Positions 13,542-14,697 of a DNA stretch of 14,697 nucleotides are shown here, in pieces. Origin of the DNA: JANQRV01 sp964533785 (lineage in GTDB: Bacteria; Bacteroidota; Bacteroidia; Chitinophagales; Saprospiraceae); the NCBI GenBank assembly GCA_964533785.1, contig CAZHNG010000164.1, positions 1 to 14,697 on the forward strand, given 5' to 3'. The position numbers and the translations under genes are program-made. Each line of letters opens with the position of its first letter. Position 1 is the first letter of the stretch. The notes under the pieces are model-generated. The model worked only from the letters and a program-made list of their open reading frames with translations. It ran no database searches and had not been told where the DNA came from.

Positions 13542-14697
13542 TCAAGCAAAGGCTGACTCTTGCGATCCTTCGCCGGTATAAGCACGCATCTCATGCTCGG
13601 CAATATCCAAGCCGACCATTTCTTCCTCTTTTGATACTCTGATCCCCAGCGTTACTTTCAATAAGTACATCAAGGCAAATGCAAAAACAAAGGAGAATGC
13701 GCTGATGGATAATGTGCCGATTAATTGGGTAAAAAATTGAGTACCGCCTGCCAGGTTGCCGAAGATCCCTACGGCCAAAGTTCCCCAGATCCCACACATT
13801 AAATGTACCGAGGTAGCACCTACCGGATCATCTAACCGCAGTCGTTCGAAAAATTCAACCGAAAATGGAATAATGACTCCCGAAATGAGACCGATGATGA
13901 TCGCTGAACCTGGCCCCATTTGATCGGCACCAGCCGTTATTCCCACGAGTCCACCTAATATACCGTTCAGTACCATCGACAAATCGTGCGATTTAAACAA
14001 CCAATAGCTCGCGAAAAAGGCGCCGACGGCACCGCCAGCCGCTGACATAGAAGTCGTTACAAAGACCAGTGAGACCGCACCAGCATCCGCTGATAATACC
14101 GATCCACCATTAAAACCGTACCAGCCAAACCACAACATAAAAACCCCAATGGCAGCCAGTGGCATACTGTGGCCGGGGATCGCCCGGATCACTCCATTAT
14201 CGTACTTCCCGCTGCGAGGTCCTAACAAAATGATCGACGCTAAAGCCGCTGATCCTCCTACCGCATGTACCAGGGTTGACCCGGCAAAATCATAAAACTC
14301 CATGGCCTCTAACCAGCCTTGCCCCCATTTCCACATTCCCGTGATCGGATAACTGATCGCCCCCGAAACAATAGTGGCCGCCGTCGCTGCGAACATAGCC
14401 TGGAAGATAAAATCCGTCCAATACGTATAACCACCATCCGCATATTCGATCAAACCTGCAGCCCCTTCCGGCATCGCCAACCCAAAATTGAATTGCCACC
14501 CGAAGACCCCTCCTTCACCCGCTCCCGGATACATAATGTTAAATCCGCAAAACCAATAGGTCAATAGACCAATGGAGATGATCATCGCATTCTTAAAAAG
14601 AATATTAACCACATTCTTCCTTTGTACAAAACCAGCTTCCAGCGAAGAAAACCCCAGGTGCATAATAAAAACAAGCACCGTTGCAACCAGCATCCAC
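13542..14697 (-). CDS. amtB: Ammonium transporter AmtB (5' end outside window)
   Basis: At least 384 residues of an Amt/MEP/Rh-family ammonium channel in the inner membrane. The frame is open through the window edge (a Trp codon precedes the first visible Met), so the true start and first residues lie outside. Visible features, numbered from that Met: GFSSLEAGFVQRKN (14-27), FNFGLAMPEG, the first pore histidine at 143 (STLVHAVGG), LGPRSGKY and PGHSMPLAAIG, FGWYGFNGGS, and the second pore histidine at 297 (SVHLMCGIWG). The C-terminal tail has the EEEMVGLDIAEHEMRAY element that contacts PII proteins in the family, so GlnK-type gating is plausible though no glnK is in the window. The glutamine synthetase follows on the same strand. 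No defects seen. Confidence 0.95.
   Translation of the reverse strand, partial: WMLVATVLVFIMHLGFSSLEAGFVQRKNVVNILFKNAMIISIGLLTYWFCGFNIMYPGAGEGGVFGWQFNFGLAMPEGAAGLIEYADGGYTYWTDFIFQAMFAATAATIVSGAISYPITGMWKWGQGWLEAMEFYDFAGSTLVHAVGGSAALASIILLGPRSGKYDNGVIRAIPGHSMPLAAIGVFMLWFGWYGFNGGSVLSADAGAVSLVFVTTSMSAAGGAVGAFFASYWLFKSHDLSMVLNGILGGLVGITAGADQMGPGSAIIIGLISGVIIPFSVEFFERLRLDDPVGATSVHLMCGIWGTLAVGIFGNLAGGTQFFTQLIGTLSISAFSFVFAFALMYLLKVTLGIRVSKEEEMVGLDIAEHEMRAYTGEGSQESAFA

Overview
The window looks like chromosomal DNA of a member of the Bacteroidota, most likely the Saprospiria (Lewinella/Haliscomenobacter-like); the phylum is well supported, the family is a guess. The evidence is a giant hybrid two-component regulator (two beta-propellers, Y_Y_Y, kinase, receiver and AraC HTH in one chain), tandem FISUMP domains, signal peptides ending in 'AQ', a type II glutamine synthetase, and starts with little Shine-Dalgarno signal. 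All genes I accept lie on the minus strand, so transcription runs from high to low coordinates.

Right end (11748-14697): amtB (5' end outside the window) is followed by a type II glutamine synthetase, an ammonium uptake and assimilation pair. They are separated by 280 bp carrying a heptad repeat and a strong hairpin. The glutamine synthetase is followed by an elaborate 3' region: a long inverted repeat, then two copies of a module made of a ~30-nt conserved leader and a terminator hairpin. Beyond it is a 53-codon ORF.

Decayed locus (10776-11628): a polyphosphate kinase 2 gene cut off soon after its Walker A loop runs through an ATGA junction into an MscS-type channel gene that has lost its pore and beta domain through an out-of-frame internal deletion. 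Both are read here as pseudogenes.

Centre (4900-10623): a 1396-residue hybrid sensor/regulator with no SusC/SusD or glycoside hydrolase genes beside it. Downstream are two small secreted proteins (NTF2-like and lipocalin/DUF1579-like). Upstream of the NTF2-like gene there are two direct repeats exactly 21 bp apart, overlapping a plausible promoter. This is a good candidate operator for the AraC-type output domain.

Left of centre (2517-4856): an apparent operon with a two-domain FISUMP protein, a small lipoprotein, a secreted protein resembling only the N-terminal domain of M23 peptidases, and a four-helix membrane protein. A good terminator lies well downstream.

Left end: a membrane-anchored endonuclease/exonuclease/phosphatase-fold protein, YaaA, and a GC-rich palindromic element at the window edge. 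No tRNA, rRNA, transposase, integrase or CRISPR array was seen. The strongest leads are the decayed PPK2/MscS locus, the putative HTCS operator, and the duplicated terminator module after the glutamine synthetase.
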